A DNA stretch of 42,475 bases, from positions 1 to 42,475 of IMG/VR virus record IMGVR_UViG_3300025245_000002. One strand, written 5' to 3'. Origin of the DNA: a virus. Position numbers and translations under genes: made by a program. Below the pieces are notes generated by a model. That model ran no database searches. It was given only the letters and a program-made list of their open reading frames with translations, and was not told the origin of the DNA. Positions within the stretch are counted from its first letter, which is position 1. Each line of letters begins with the position of its first letter. Positions 1 through 7,431 of the stretch are shown in pieces.

Positions 1-225
1 GTCTTGCATCGGATGGCGCGACAGGATGGCCACGCCGTTATAGGTTTTCTGGCCGCTGAACACCACCTGGTAGCCCATTTCCTCGATTTCCTTGACCGGA
101 AACTTGTCGTCGGTGAGCTTGGTTTCCTGGATGCACAGCACGTCCACCGGGTTTTCGCCCAGCCATTTCGTAACGTGCGGCAAGCGAACGTTCAATGAGT
201 TAACATTCCAAGTGGCTAATTTCAT
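1..225 (-). CDS. xth: Exonuclease III, 5' part (host gene, runs off the window)
   Basis: Exonuclease III is the AP endonuclease and 3'-5' exonuclease of base excision repair. Only the first 75 codons are present. They start [10 protein letters not shown] and include the family's Asn7 and the metal-binding Glu34 in the motif IQETK, followed by the conserved segment around [20 protein letters not shown]. The ATG at 225-223 is the usual family start. The first 17 coding bases are the attL core, so the prophage lies directly upstream of the start codon and the gene keeps its full reading frame but has lost its native promoter region. Its 3' end is outside the window. Confidence 0.95.
   Translation of the reverse strand, partial: MKLATWNVNSLNVRLPHVTKWLGENPVDVLCIQETKLTDDKFPVKEIEEMGYQVVFSGQKTYNGVAILSRHPMQD
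209..225. other. attL core, 17 bp
   Basis: The sequence CAAGTGGCTAATTTCAT occurs here and again at 42349-42365 in the same orientation. The bases on either side differ between the two copies. The repeat covers codons 1 to 6 of xth on the minus strand, and the integrase gene lies just inside the other copy. This is the pattern expected of a tyrosine-integrase crossover site. Confidence 0.9.
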
Positions 226-533
226 GTGTTAAGTAATTCCATTTAAATTCAATAGCTTGTATTGATTTCTGTTCGCATTTTCCGACTTGGCTACCCATCT
301 AACTACCCGAATCTAAGATGGTAGGAGGACTCCCGTGTGTGTTGCGTTTCCGCCCTTGTTCGCGGTTCCGTGTGATCGCGGTCAATTGGCGCGGAGGGGC
401 TGAGTATAAGATGAGTACACGAAATCTGGTATTCTATCGGGCTCCCGAGGCGAATTGTGATAATTGGATAGGTTTGCGATTCGTGGGTCCGGTATTATTA
501 GTAGACTTTGTTTAGAAGAAGGCTCATCGAGCG
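226..533. other. Phage left-end intergenic region, no convincing gene
   Basis: No gene with coding support is seen here. Bases 291-308 hold a tandem CTACCC motif (CTACCCATCTAACTACCC) that recurs inside attR at 42210-42227 and may be an integrase arm site. The DNA reading toward xth offers only weak promoter-like matches, such as TTGAAT, and a poor ribosome-binding site. A 34-codon reading frame from 411 to 515 has a GGAGG stretch far upstream but nothing else to support it. Confidence 0.5.
291..308. repeat. Candidate integrase arm-type site, left
   Basis: CTACCCATCTAACTACCC is two CTACCC units 12 bp apart. A copy with 16 of 18 identical bases lies at 42210-42227 near attR, in the same orientation. 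The pairing at both ends of the prophage, each within about 150 bp of the core, suggests arm sites bound by the integrase N-terminal domain. This is inference from position and repetition only. Confidence 0.45.
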
Positions 534-1292
534 ATGACGGTAGCAATCCCACGGACGAAAGCAGACGAATTAACTGAGCAGCTTGTGGCGTTGTGTAATG
601 CGCAGACTCCGATTGATGAAATCACTGCACGGCGCTTTCGTAGGGAGATCGAGCGGTCGCGTAGCGTAGATCCATACCATGCGGCCGTTGCACGCGGAAT
701 GTTAGCTGTCCTTGAATGGGATAGGGACGCCCTGCTCAGTTCATTTGAAAATGCTCTGAGTGTTCGCGCGGGGTATCAAACCTACGATTATTTCGCGACA
801 GGGTTGCAAATGATAGGCGACTTTCAAGCGGCGACCTCTGCTGCGCTCACTGCTGTTGAGTTGGCGCGGACGGATTTGTCTCTGATTCGAAAGGCTATTC
901 ATCACGCCTACCTTGATGGGCAATTCCAAAAGGCAGAGGAGTTGTGCGTAATGTACGACAAGTTGTCGCCATCCGATCCGCATCTGGATCACGAGTCAAT
1001 CTCTGACGCAAAAGGAATATTCGAGGCCGCCGGCATCGAAGAGCGTGTCGCATCCGAGTGTAATAGGTTGGCCTTCGGCTTGCTTAGAGAGAAAAAGATT
1101 ACCTTCTACAGCACCATCAATGAATCGGAGCTCGAGGATAACTTCCTTATGCTTCGGATCGTGGTAAAGGCCGCCCAGGATGCGGTCGATAAGTTGGATG
1201 TTGAACTTGGAGAGCTCCTCTTCGACAATGTCAACGGGTATGATCCATCAAGGTATTGGGTCGGCTATGAGGCGCTGGGAGCGCGAAAATGA
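534..1292 (+). CDS. TPR-like helical protein, partner of downstream HEPN protein
   Basis: A 252-aa soluble protein with no signal peptide or membrane segment. Its sequence is almost wholly helical, and the middle part (about residues 45-150) has the spacing of tetratricopeptide-type repeats: paired helices rich in small and aromatic residues, such as the stretch around YQTYDYFATGLQMIGDFQAA. I do not recognise a named family. The stop overlaps the ATG of the next gene by four bases (ATGA, 1289-1292), so the two are translationally coupled. A TPR-like protein encoded just before a HEPN RNase candidate fits an antitoxin or sensor role, which is inference. Position next to attL, outside the phage's functional modules, marks it as accessory cargo. 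Confidence 0.75.
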   Translation: MTVAIPRTKADELTEQLVALCNAQTPIDEITARRFRREIERSRSVDPYHAAVARGMLAVLEWDRDALLSSFENALSVRAGYQTYDYFATGLQMIGDFQAATSAALTAVELARTDLSLIRKAIHHAYLDGQFQKAEELCVMYDKLSPSDPHLDHESISDAKGIFEAAGIEERVASECNRLAFGLLREKKITFYSTINESELEDNFLMLRIVVKAAQDAVDKLDVELGELLFDNVNGYDPSRYWVGYEALGARK

Positions 1293-1726
1293 GTGTTGGT
1301 GCGCATGAGATCTTCGCCCTGGCCGAATCGCTCTCAGTGCAGGCTGTTGCCAGCAACAATGAGGCTTGCCGTCGCAGTTGTGCATCTCGTGCGTATTACG
1401 CTGCGATGCACGCTGTAATGGAGGTCATCCCTGATGATCTCGCGCCTTCAGAGAGCGAAATGCGCGTGAAGGATTCGCATACAGTTGTGACCGATGCCTT
1501 GCTTAAGTGGAGCAATCAAGTGCGCAATGGGCGCTCGGAAGCTCGCATCCTTGCTCGGAGCCTTCCAAAATTAAAGCACGTCCGCAAGAAGGCTGACTAC
1601 AAGATCGAGTCCGCCTTTGAACAAGGTGAAGCTAATGGGGCATTAAGGGAGGCGGCGGAGATCATGCGGGTCGCTGCCGAAGCGGTGCGGAAATGCGCGC
1701 TGCCAGTCGCTGGTCCAAACTCCTGA
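1289..1726 (+). CDS. HEPN-domain protein, candidate RNase toxin
   Basis: A 145-aa helical protein with the hallmarks of the HEPN superfamily: an R-x6-H motif at Arg34 to His41 (SRAYYAAMHAV) and a second conserved block near residues 96-104 with Arg99 and the pair Asp103-Tyr104 (KHVRKKADY). Active HEPN proteins use the Arg and His to cut RNA, often as toxins in toxin-antitoxin or abortive-infection systems. Both residues are intact, so the protein is predicted to be catalytically competent. It overlaps the TPR-like gene by 4 bp and is followed after 86 bp by a strong terminator (1813-1839), so the pair forms a closed two-gene unit. Family assignment is from motif reading; the target is unknown. 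Confidence 0.75.
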   Translation: MSVGAHEIFALAESLSVQAVASNNEACRRSCASRAYYAAMHAVMEVIPDDLAPSESEMRVKDSHTVVTDALLKWSNQVRNGRSEARILARSLPKLKHVRKKADYKIESAFEQGEANGALREAAEIMRVAAEAVRKCALPVAGPNS

Positions 1727-1812
1727 CTTCGCCAATGACGGAAGAATGAGTGGGCACAATGGATTGCTTTGACTGCCAGTAGAGTGAGCTTGTTGACGAT
1801 CCGAAAAAAAAT

Positions 1813-1839
1813 AGCCAGCATATCGCTGGCTTTTTGTTT
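1813..1839 (+). terminator. Rho-independent terminator after the HEPN gene
   Basis: A 7-bp perfect stem, AGCCAGC (1813-1819) with GCTGGCT (1825-1831), has a 5-base loop and is followed by a T-rich tract. An A-rich run on the other side means it could also stop leftward transcripts. It ends the TPR/HEPN unit. Confidence 0.8.
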
Positions 1840-1879
1840 GGAGCTATGCCTGCCGAGAGCGTTGGAATTGCTTAGGTGT

Positions 1880-1920
1880 AGTGACTCAGACTTGACCTGA
1901 CATTGGCTGTCAGATGGGTT
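1880..1920. repeat. Left inverted copy of the accessory-insert boundary repeat
   Basis: This stretch contains a small dyad, CTGACA-N5-TGTCAG. It is related as an inverted copy to 2617-2650 on the other side of the next gene: both read, in opposite directions, TCTGACAG and then GTCAAGTCTGAG with one substitution in CAC-adjacent bases. It also matches 20246-20269 on the opposite strand at 23 of 24 positions. It therefore belongs to a repeat family found at the edges of both accessory inserts. Confidence 0.65.
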
Positions 1921-2019
1921 AGAGTTCAACGTGGCTCGCTTCCGGCCGATAGTCGACGTCCAACAAGCTGCGTAGTTAGTCGGTTTTGTTATACCTGCAT
2001 CAGCACTAGGAGACAGACA

Positions 2020-2508
2020 GTGAAGCGCTTTATAGATGCAACAAAGTCGGCAGTGGCCGATCAAAACTGGTACGCGGCGCTGTCTCTTGCGCTTACAATG
2101 CCGGACATATGTGGCAGGCTCGAGAATCCGAAGGCGGGATCTCAAGCACGTTTTACAGCGTGGTTCGACAAATTCCTTCTTAAGCGCTACCAGATGAAAG
2201 TTGGACCAATGCGTGAGCTCCACACCTTTCTCTGTGGAGCGGATTGTTACGCACTTCGCTGCGCGTTTCTTCATCAGGGCGAGTTCGGAATCGATGATCA
2301 GCGTGCGCAACAAGCGTTAGAAAGTTTTCATTTCATTGCGCCTCGAACCGGTATGCTCGTTCACAACAACAAATTCAACAATATCCTCCAGTTGCAGGTG
2401 GACGTGTTCTGCGTTGATATATGTAACGGGGTGGAAGAATGGCAAGCGTCCGTCGCCGCCGACGCCGACATCCAAGCGCGGTTAGCTAAGCTTGCAACTA
2501 TCGGCTAG
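2020..2508 (+). CDS. HEPN-like small protein of unknown function, repeat-flanked cassette
   Basis: A 162-aa protein. The GTG start at 2020 is chosen because AGGAG sits 7 bases upstream; an in-frame TTG or ATG further upstream lacks a ribosome-binding site. The sequence starts MKRFIDATKSAVADQNWYAA. It contains the block CYALRCAFLHQGEF, in which Arg80 and His85 form an R-x4-H motif of HEPN type. The overall pattern (MPDICGRLE, RFTAWFDKF, then the R-x4-H block) looks like a conserved bacterial hypothetical family that I cannot name. It stands alone between two inverted repeats with its own spacer, like a self-contained cargo cassette. RNase activity is inferred only from the motif. Confidence 0.7.
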   Translation: MKRFIDATKSAVADQNWYAALSLALTMPDICGRLENPKAGSQARFTAWFDKFLLKRYQMKVGPMRELHTFLCGADCYALRCAFLHQGEFGIDDQRAQQALESFHFIAPRTGMLVHNNKFNNILQLQVDVFCVDICNGVEEWQASVAADADIQARLAKLATIG

Positions 2509-2616
2509 TTGTGAAGGATGGCCTTTAACCGATTCTTTGGGTGTACAGTCCCCGGCAAGCCGATGGCCGCCGCCAACGTTAAACATTCGAAGGGCAGCTA
2601 AGGGGCGTGAGCCGCC

Positions 2617-2650
2617 CCCCGTCTGACAGTCTCAGTCAAGTCTGAGCCAC
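2617..2650. repeat. Right inverted copy of the accessory-insert boundary repeat
   Basis: This reads CCGTCTGACAGTCTC and then AGTCAAGTCTGAGCCAC. The reverse complement of 1880-1920 reads CCATCTGACAGCC and, after a few extra bases, GGTCAAGTCTGAGTCAC. The two arms thus match over about 30 bp with a short indel and bracket the 2020-2508 gene. The stretch between that gene and this repeat (2509-2616) holds nothing else that I can call. Confidence 0.6.
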
Positions 2651-2656
2651 TAAAGC

Positions 2657-3559
2657 TTAGGAATCCGCGGTCTCCGCGCCAAGCGGATCTTCTGCTTGCA
2701 CCGCTTTGTCAATCGTATCGTTATACGTAGGTCGTTTGATTGTACGGAAAATCATGATAGGCGTAATGCCGTATCGCTCGGGCGGCCTGCCGAATGACTC
2801 GCGCATTCCCCGGACCATCGTTCGAATGCCCTCCTCGATCGTTTCGTTGAAGAGTTCTGAGTGATCATTGTTATAGATGTGATCTGGATACGCATCGACG
2901 ATGAACACCACCTGCCAAGTACCAGGAATGTCGACGCCAGTCTTAAACATCAAATCCTCAGGATTTACCAGCATGTATTCAGGCTTCAACGTAAACCAAC
3001 CGACGCCATCGAGACTGGCAACGCTTCCCTGAAGTGCATGTGGGAGGCGCTTAAGGATCTCGGCCATTTCGTTATAGGACTTCACCTCCGCTTGTTTTTG
3101 TTTTTGTTTTTGCTTTGGATTTGTGATGGCGGCTGTATTGGCCTCGGCAATAAAACCGCCCATATAGCTCCACATTTCGCGCATCATTCGTAGATCGACT
3201 ATCGAAATGAGGCCTTCGATCAAGCATAGCTCCCCGAGGTGTCCCATTCCTTTCCTGAGAAAGCCATGGGCGTATAGTGCGTCTAACGTTTCTTGTGGAC
3301 GACGGAAGGCTGGGTCGATTTGCATCTCTACCGTTTCTTCGGCCGATTTGCCTTGCTTTATTTTGCCTCCAAGCAGAGGAATGCCTAGTTGCAGGGTGCT
3401 GTCCTCTTGACCGCTCGACTTTGAGGAGTGTTTTGCCTGGGTGATTAGTCCATGCTCTGAGAGCTGGCTGTAGTAGTGTGCCAGTCGACTTGTGTCGACA
3501 TATAAATAGTCACAGAGGTATTCGACGCTTTGTGATTCTGGTGCCTCGTCTAATGGCAT
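2657..3559 (-). CDS. DUF6414-like protein, last gene of the leftward operon
   Basis: A 300-aa soluble protein. The start at 3559 (MPLDEAPESQSVEYLCDYLY) is chosen because GGG lies 6 bases upstream; a reading frame extends 20 codons further but begins without a ribosome-binding site. The N-terminal pattern of YLYVDTSRLAHYYSQL followed by a glycine/serine-rich stretch resembles DUF6414 proteins, a family of unknown function found in accessory regions. An octapeptide of alternating Lys and Gln (KQKQKQKQ) is coded by a hexanucleotide repeat at 3094-3112; changes in copy number there would stay in frame. The start overlaps the upstream 64-aa gene by 50 bp. The family call is moderate; the function is unknown. 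Confidence 0.65.
   Translation of the reverse strand: MPLDEAPESQSVEYLCDYLYVDTSRLAHYYSQLSEHGLITQAKHSSKSSGQEDSTLQLGIPLLGGKIKQGKSAEETVEMQIDPAFRRPQETLDALYAHGFLRKGMGHLGELCLIEGLISIVDLRMMREMWSYMGGFIAEANTAAITNPKQKQKQKQAEVKSYNEMAEILKRLPHALQGSVASLDGVGWFTLKPEYMLVNPEDLMFKTGVDIPGTWQVVFIVDAYPDHIYNNDHSELFNETIEEGIRTMVRGMRESFGRPPERYGITPIMIFRTIKRPTYNDTIDKAVQAEDPLGAETADS
3094..3112. repeat. Hexanucleotide tandem repeat (GTTTTT)3
   Basis: Three tandem GTTTTT units inside the DUF6414-like gene code for part of a Lys-Gln run on the minus strand. Because the unit is six bases, slippage would change the linker length without a frameshift. Confidence 0.8.
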
Positions 3560-3704
3560 CTTCGACCCTTTCTTGTTGTGCTTCGTTAGCTTGGCGCTTC
3601 TCGGCAAGGTCAGATGCAATAGTGTCCAGCAATGTTTCTTCTTCCGCGCGGGAGTCGGCGGCGTGCTTGCGACGTCGGAGGAATTTAAGAAATTTCGGTG
3701 CCAT
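3510..3704 (-). CDS. Small basic/acidic coiled protein, unknown
   Basis: A 64-aa protein starting MAPKFLKFLRRRKHAADSRA, with a strongly basic N-terminus and then a Glu/Gln/Arg-rich helical region likely to be coiled. The frame remains open upstream but lacks a plausible start. The ribosome-binding site here is weak. It overlaps the start of the DUF6414-like gene by 50 bp, so the two may be translationally coupled. No family is recognised. Confidence 0.45.
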   Translation of the reverse strand: MAPKFLKFLRRRKHAADSRAEEETLLDTIASDLAEKRQANEAQQERVEDAIRRGTRITKRRIPL

Positions 3705-3813
3705 AATTGCAGTATATGTCAGTTCAGGTGGGCGGGTCGCCAAACTGGCCTTGCATTGAAGCAAGGACCATGTTAGCGCGAATGGTGTCAAAAGACAAAT
3801 TCTGAGCGGGGCG

Positions 3814-4197
3814 TCATGGACGATTGTCCGCTCCGCAGTTTGGGCAATCGAGCAGATAGCGATCGACATCGCCGACGAAGCGGCCGCAGCCTGTACAGTT
3901 AAACACCATCTTCGGCGCGCGCTTAGTTTTCACCAGGACGATGCCAGTGCCGGCCAAGGCCTCGTCGCGCTTGACGTACTGCATGTCTACCGCTGGACGC
4001 GTCCGCGCGTCGATGTATGTCTTGGGCCAAGGGATGTCTGTCTCGCGCCTTTGGTGTTGTTGCACGGCTTCTTCCAGGCTGTACACCTCGGCGTTGCGCA
4101 GATCCGTGGTGTAACCTTTGCCATCCCTGGCCCAGAACAGCATGTCGTTGCCTACGTAGGTGCGACTATCCTGGAGGTAGAACAGGAGGTGTGTCAT
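3814..4197 (-). CDS. Phage early protein with C-terminal zinc ribbon
   Basis: A 127-aa protein. The last 30 residues carry two CxxC knuckles (FNCTGCGRF and LDCPNCGAD), a treble-clef or zinc-ribbon arrangement that usually binds Zn and often nucleic acid or protein. The N-terminal part (YLQDSRTYVGNDMLFWARDG) resembles small phage proteins that handle a page of nucleic-acid or protein interaction, but I cannot name the family. The ATG at 4197 overlaps the stop of the upstream 66-aa gene by four bases, which supports the start and places it in the leftward early operon. Confidence 0.7.
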   Translation of the reverse strand: MTHLLFYLQDSRTYVGNDMLFWARDGKGYTTDLRNAEVYSLEEAVQQHQRRETDIPWPKTYIDARTRPAVDMQYVKRDEALAGTGIVLVKTKRAPKMVFNCTGCGRFVGDVDRYLLDCPNCGADNRP

Positions 4198-4394
4198 TTC
4201 ATCGCCTCGTCAAATGCTTCCTTTGATTTGTCGGCGGCAGCGCCCAAGACTGCCCCGGTGCGCGAAAACATACTGTCCCGCTTTGGATCGTAGCTGCACG
4301 AATCTGGAATGATCATCACCAGGTCAACGACGGCGGCAACAGGTGCGGCGGCGACAGCGAAAGCTGCCGTTGCAAGGCTTCCGAAAATACTCAT
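4194..4394 (-). CDS. Small Ala/Val-rich membrane-like protein
   Basis: A 66-aa protein whose first half (GSLATAAFAVAAAPVAAVVD) is one continuous hydrophobic stretch likely to span or sit on the membrane; the C-terminal half is polar. It overlaps the zinc-ribbon gene by four bases. Small hydrophobic proteins of this kind are common in phage early operons; no family is recognised. Confidence 0.6.
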   Translation of the reverse strand: MSIFGSLATAAFAVAAAPVAAVVDLVMIIPDSCSYDPKRDSMFSRTGAVLGAAADKSKEAFDEAMK

Positions 4395-4422
4395 GGCTGT
4401 GGTTGTTCCATCATGGGGGGGA

Positions 4423-4620
4423 TTAGGCTAAGCGGGCCGCAGCTTGCTGCTGCTCAATATACGCCGAGAAGCTGGTAGCAGTGATGCCGCTGGCACGTGC
4501 GCTGATTTTGATCAGCTCCAAGTGGCCCTTATCGACCAGGCGGTAGAGCGTGCTGCGCGATACGCCCAGCTTGGCCATGGCGACGTTTACGCGGTAGGTG
4601 GTTGGTGCGGTGCAGTTCAT
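4423..4620 (-). CDS. AlpA/excisionase-like helix-turn-helix protein
   Basis: A 65-aa DNA-binding protein. The core VAMAKLGVSRSTLYRLVDKGHL is a winged helix-turn-helix of the MerR/AlpA/excisionase type (HTH_17-like), followed by a basic strand and a helix (SFSAYIEQQQ). AAGGA lies 8 bases upstream of the ATG. Proteins of this size and type act as recombination directionality factors or as transcription regulators. The gene sits 37 kb from the integrase in the prophage, but only about 4.4 kb from the joined att site in the circular phage. An excisionase role is therefore possible but not shown. Confidence 0.75.
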   Translation of the reverse strand: MNCTAPTTYRVNVAMAKLGVSRSTLYRLVDKGHLELIKISARASGITATSFSAYIEQQQAAARLA

Positions 4621-4676
4621 GGTTCATTCCTTCGTAGTATTGTGTTTCCTCGGCGTAGAGTAGGGCGGGGTGGCCT

Positions 4677-5267
4677 CTACTGCGCGTATGTCGGCGTCAT
4701 GTCGTCGATCAGGTTGCGAAGTTCGTTGCGATATCCGTGGCTGGTCTCAACGCTGGTCTTAAACGTCATCGTCATCGCGCGGATCTTGGCATCGGGGCCG
4801 AACTTCGGCTTTGCTTCCGTGCAGAGCTGCAGCAGTTTCTCCAGTCGTCCGGCAGCGTTCGACAGTTCGGCTATGCGGCGCTCCAGTTGCTCGATATAGT
4901 CGGCGGCTTCCAGATCCAGCGCCGGCGGTTTGATCGTGCTCTGGCCAGCGACAGTGCGCAGGCGTTGCACCAGGTCGCTCGAGACGCCCGTGCTTAACGG
5001 TGCGGCGGGTGGGGTTGCCTGGTACTGCTTCACCAAGCCCAGTACGACCTGGCGCTCCGGCGTGCGAAGCATGTGCCCGTCGATTAGGCCGCGCTGCTGC
5101 AGGTCGATACGTGCATGCAGCAGCTGAGTCTGCGAACCAAAGTGGCGCATGGCCTCCAGGATCTCGCCGGCGGCATGGAGTTCCGCCGCCATGCATGCGA
5201 TTAATTGCGAGGCTTGGGGGCGACCAAGCGGTGCAGTGGTCGTGCTGTGATTTTTGAATGCGTTCAT
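4677..5267 (-). CDS. Phage early protein with coiled-coil, unknown function
   Basis: A 196-aa protein starting MNAFKNHSTTTAPLGRPQAS. This start is chosen because its ATG overlaps the stop of the upstream gene (ATGA, 5264-5267) and GGA lies just before it. Residues about 120-165 (AADYIEQLERRIAELSNAAG and onward) have heptad-like spacing and suggest a coiled coil. The preceding part is helical. No known domain is recognised. It is part of the leftward early operon. Confidence 0.65.
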   Translation of the reverse strand: MNAFKNHSTTTAPLGRPQASQLIACMAAELHAAGEILEAMRHFGSQTQLLHARIDLQQRGLIDGHMLRTPERQVVLGLVKQYQATPPAAPLSTGVSSDLVQRLRTVAGQSTIKPPALDLEAADYIEQLERRIAELSNAAGRLEKLLQLCTEAKPKFGPDAKIRAMTMTFKTSVETSHGYRNELRNLIDDMTPTYAQ

Positions 5268-5566
5268 TTTCCGGCCACTCCACTTGTTGTAGGTTGATCG
5301 AGCACCCAAAGGCGCCGGCTATCGCTCATGCCTGGCATGGCTTCGAACGCGGCCGGGATCCAGTTGAATGGCTTGTGGGGTGTAGTCATTGCTACGGTGC
5401 TCTGATCCTTGAAAGGGCAGGTAGGGCACGCCTGGCTGCCGTCCTCGCAGGCGTCTGCCTGCATGTTCGATAGGCCGTGGAAAGCGGCCGCGGAGTAGCA
5501 GGCAACTGCTACGGCCGCTTCTTGATCGGCGTAAGCGTGGCCGATGGCAATGATGTTTCGATCCAT
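5264..5566 (-). CDS. Small cysteine-containing phage early protein
   Basis: A 100-aa protein starting MDRNIIAIGHAYADQEAAVA. It has a central ACPTCPFKD motif preceded by another Cys (DACED), which could bind metal, and a C-terminal segment rich in Pro and aromatics. It starts two bases after the stop of the ParB-family gene and overlaps the next gene by four bases, so it is tightly packed in the operon. No family is recognised. Confidence 0.6.
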   Translation of the reverse strand: MDRNIIAIGHAYADQEAAVAVACYSAAAFHGLSNMQADACEDGSQACPTCPFKDQSTVAMTTPHKPFNWIPAAFEAMPGMSDSRRLWVLDQPTTSGVAGK

Positions 5567-5568
5567 TG

Positions 5569-7431
5569 TTATTTTCCAATCGATGTAGTTGGGAATGGCC
5601 AGGCGACAGCGGGAGTCAGTGCGGCAGCTGCTTGTGCGGCGCGGTCCTTTTTCACCTTGACGAGAGGCGCAGTTGCGTCGTCTTGCTGCGCCTGCGGCTT
5701 CGTCTTGAGCGTGAGCGTCTTGCGTGGCGCAGATTCAGTCGCGTCCTGCACAACGACTGGCGTGCTGGCTTCCTCCTGATTGGCGATGGCTTGCATTGCC
5801 AGCACCGTTGGACGTGGCTCGTCGTCAAGGTCCCAGTGGCACATGCTGAGGCTTTCGCCGACAATCAAGTCCATCAGCAGCAACTGGACGGTCGTAAGGT
5901 CAGCTTGATCGATGTAGGCACACAGGCCAGCGTCGCTGCGGTCCTCAAATGGGTACACGTCTCCGATCAAGTCGTCGGGCAGGCTGTGGTCAGGGCTGTC
6001 CAGAACAAGCGCCTTGGTAAGTTCGCGCAGCATTGGCAACGTGAGGCCTGCCGCGGCCCGTGCGCGGATCTTGCGATATTGGTTGACGCGCTCTTTGGTG
6101 ATTGCGTCGGCGCGGCGCTTGCGCTCCTCTTGTTCTTTTTTGTGCTTGAGCGCTTCTTCTTGGTGCTTGGTCTGCTTCGGCGCTTTGGTCGGATCCGCTG
6201 CTTCGGCCGCCAAGCGAGCGTCGCGAACTGCCTGAGTTTCGCAGATACCCTTTTTCTCGAGCGCGACTTGTACATCGGAGCGCCGGTAGACCGCATCCAC
6301 TTCGCCATCCTCGTGCTTGACGTATTTGACCGGCTTTGGCCGCTCGTCATCCGCTAGAAGTTCAATGACGTAGCCGCTCATCCCGGTAGCTGGCGCAACG
6401 TTCGCGAAGGTGCTGAGGTGGCTGGAGTCGGTGACGAACTCGCTTTCGCGTTGCCAGGTTGTGCTGCTGATTGCTTTCGCTTCCGCGCCCTCCAGCACTG
6501 GAATGCCGCGCTTGTTTGCATGCACGACGATGCGCTGGTAGTGCGCCGCCCTTTTTTCTTCGAAACAGTCGGGGTCAGTACAGACGTCTGCACTCTTTGC
6601 ATCTGGATAGATTTCGGGCTGATTGCCGGCCCGCTTCGGGCACTTCGTACAGTTGCCGGCAGTTGCGAGCAGCTTGGCGTCCTTGGTGTCGAAGGGAGCT
6701 TCTGCCAGGTCGAGAGTGTATCGGCGCGCGATGTGTGCAGCTGCGGCACGATATGACATTGCGTCGCCGTTGTGTTGTGGCGCCAGGATTTCCTTCAACG
6801 CACGGTTCTGTAGCTCGGGTACTGGGATGCGTGCGATCAGCAGCGCGGTCGATGCCGACAGCGCATCCTGGTTGTCGAGAAACACCTCGCGTGCCTCGAT
6901 CGAAAGGGCGCATAGCTTCAGGCGGCCGTAGATGTAGGAGCGACTTTTCTTGAGGCGCTCGACGAGCTGGTCGGCGCTGTAGCCGTGCTTCATCATCAAG
7001 CGCTCGTAGCCCTCTGCTTCCTCTAGGGGATGCGGATCTTCGCGCTGCAGGTTCTCCAGTATCTGCAGTTCGATTGCGTCGTGGTCGGACAGATCGCGGC
7101 AGAGTGCCGGAATGTGCGCGACGCCGGCGATGACCGAAGCGCGCCAGCGACGCTCGCCGGCGATGATTTCAAAGCGGATGATCCCGTCGGCGCCAACCGG
7201 CAATGGGCGGATCAGGATCGGCTGCGCGACACCTTTCTCCTTGATGCTCGCGGAGAGCTGTTCCAGCTTCTCCTGGTTAAAGCGCTTGCGGTTGGTCGGC
7301 GAGTTGACCAGGTGCGTTACGTTGTAGTGGCCAAAGCTGCTGCCGTCGTCCAGTTGCTGTTCGTTCAGAACGACTGGCAGGCCGTTCGGCACCAATTGCG
7401 GTGCTGCGATGAGTGAGAGTTGAGTTGACAT
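5569..7431 (-). CDS. ParB/RepB/Spo0J-family protein, phage-borne
   Basis: A 620-aa protein. The ParB N-terminal domain (about residues 45-135) has the CTP-binding motif GERRWRA (92-98) and the canonical ENLQRED (126-132). A helix-turn-helix domain (about 150-175, KHGYSADQLVERLKKSRSYI) follows. A Cys-rich insertion near 265-305 (CTKCPKR, VCTDPDCFEE) looks like a zinc knuckle, and the rest is a long charged helix and an Ala/Lys-rich tail. ParB clamps load at palindromic parS sites and slide on DNA using CTP. No ParA is encoded here, so classical partition is unlikely. The start MSTQLSLIAA has GGAG 9 bases upstream; an alternative ATG at 7446 overlaps the preceding stop (TAATG). A near-copy of the phage 16-bp palindrome lies inside this gene (6578-6593). 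Confidence 0.9.
   Translation of the reverse strand: MSTQLSLIAAPQLVPNGLPVVLNEQQLDDGSSFGHYNVTHLVNSPTNRKRFNQEKLEQLSASIKEKGVAQPILIRPLPVGADGIIRFEIIAGERRWRASVIAGVAHIPALCRDLSDHDAIELQILENLQREDPHPLEEAEGYERLMMKHGYSADQLVERLKKSRSYIYGRLKLCALSIEAREVFLDNQDALSASTALLIARIPVPELQNRALKEILAPQHNGDAMSYRAAAAHIARRYTLDLAEAPFDTKDAKLLATAGNCTKCPKRAGNQPEIYPDAKSADVCTDPDCFEEKRAAHYQRIVVHANKRGIPVLEGAEAKAISSTTWQRESEFVTDSSHLSTFANVAPATGMSGYVIELLADDERPKPVKYVKHEDGEVDAVYRRSDVQVALEKKGICETQAVRDARLAAEAADPTKAPKQTKHQEEALKHKKEQEERKRRADAITKERVNQYRKIRARAAAGLTLPMLRELTKALVLDSPDHSLPDDLIGDVYPFEDRSDAGLCAYIDQADLTTVQLLLMDLIVGESLSMCHWDLDDEPRPTVLAMQAIANQEEASTPVVVQDATESAPRKTLTLKTKPQAQQDDATAPLVKVKKDRAAQAAAALTPAVAWPFPTTSIGK
6578..6593. repeat. 16-bp palindrome family, copy 1 (one mismatch)
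   Basis: GTACAGACGTCTGCAC differs from the perfect palindrome GTGCAGACGTCTGCAC by one base. It lies within the ParB-family gene, where it codes for part of the Cys-rich segment, so coding constraint may explain this copy. Confidence 0.7.

Noticed and set aside
318-515. Possible 65-codon gene near attL
   Set aside because: No ribosome-binding site for the first ATG, no recognisable protein pattern, and it lies in likely att arm DNA.
1597-2313. 238-codon minus-strand frame across the end of the HEPN gene and the next gene
   Set aside because: It runs through a terminator and an inverted repeat, has no ribosome-binding site, and overlaps two better-supported genes.
2509-2600. Integron attC-like site (GTTAAAC near 2578 with TTTAAC near 2525)
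   Set aside because: The outer pair could be read as R'/R'' cores, but no matching inner L boxes or extended fold are seen and no integrase of integron type is present.
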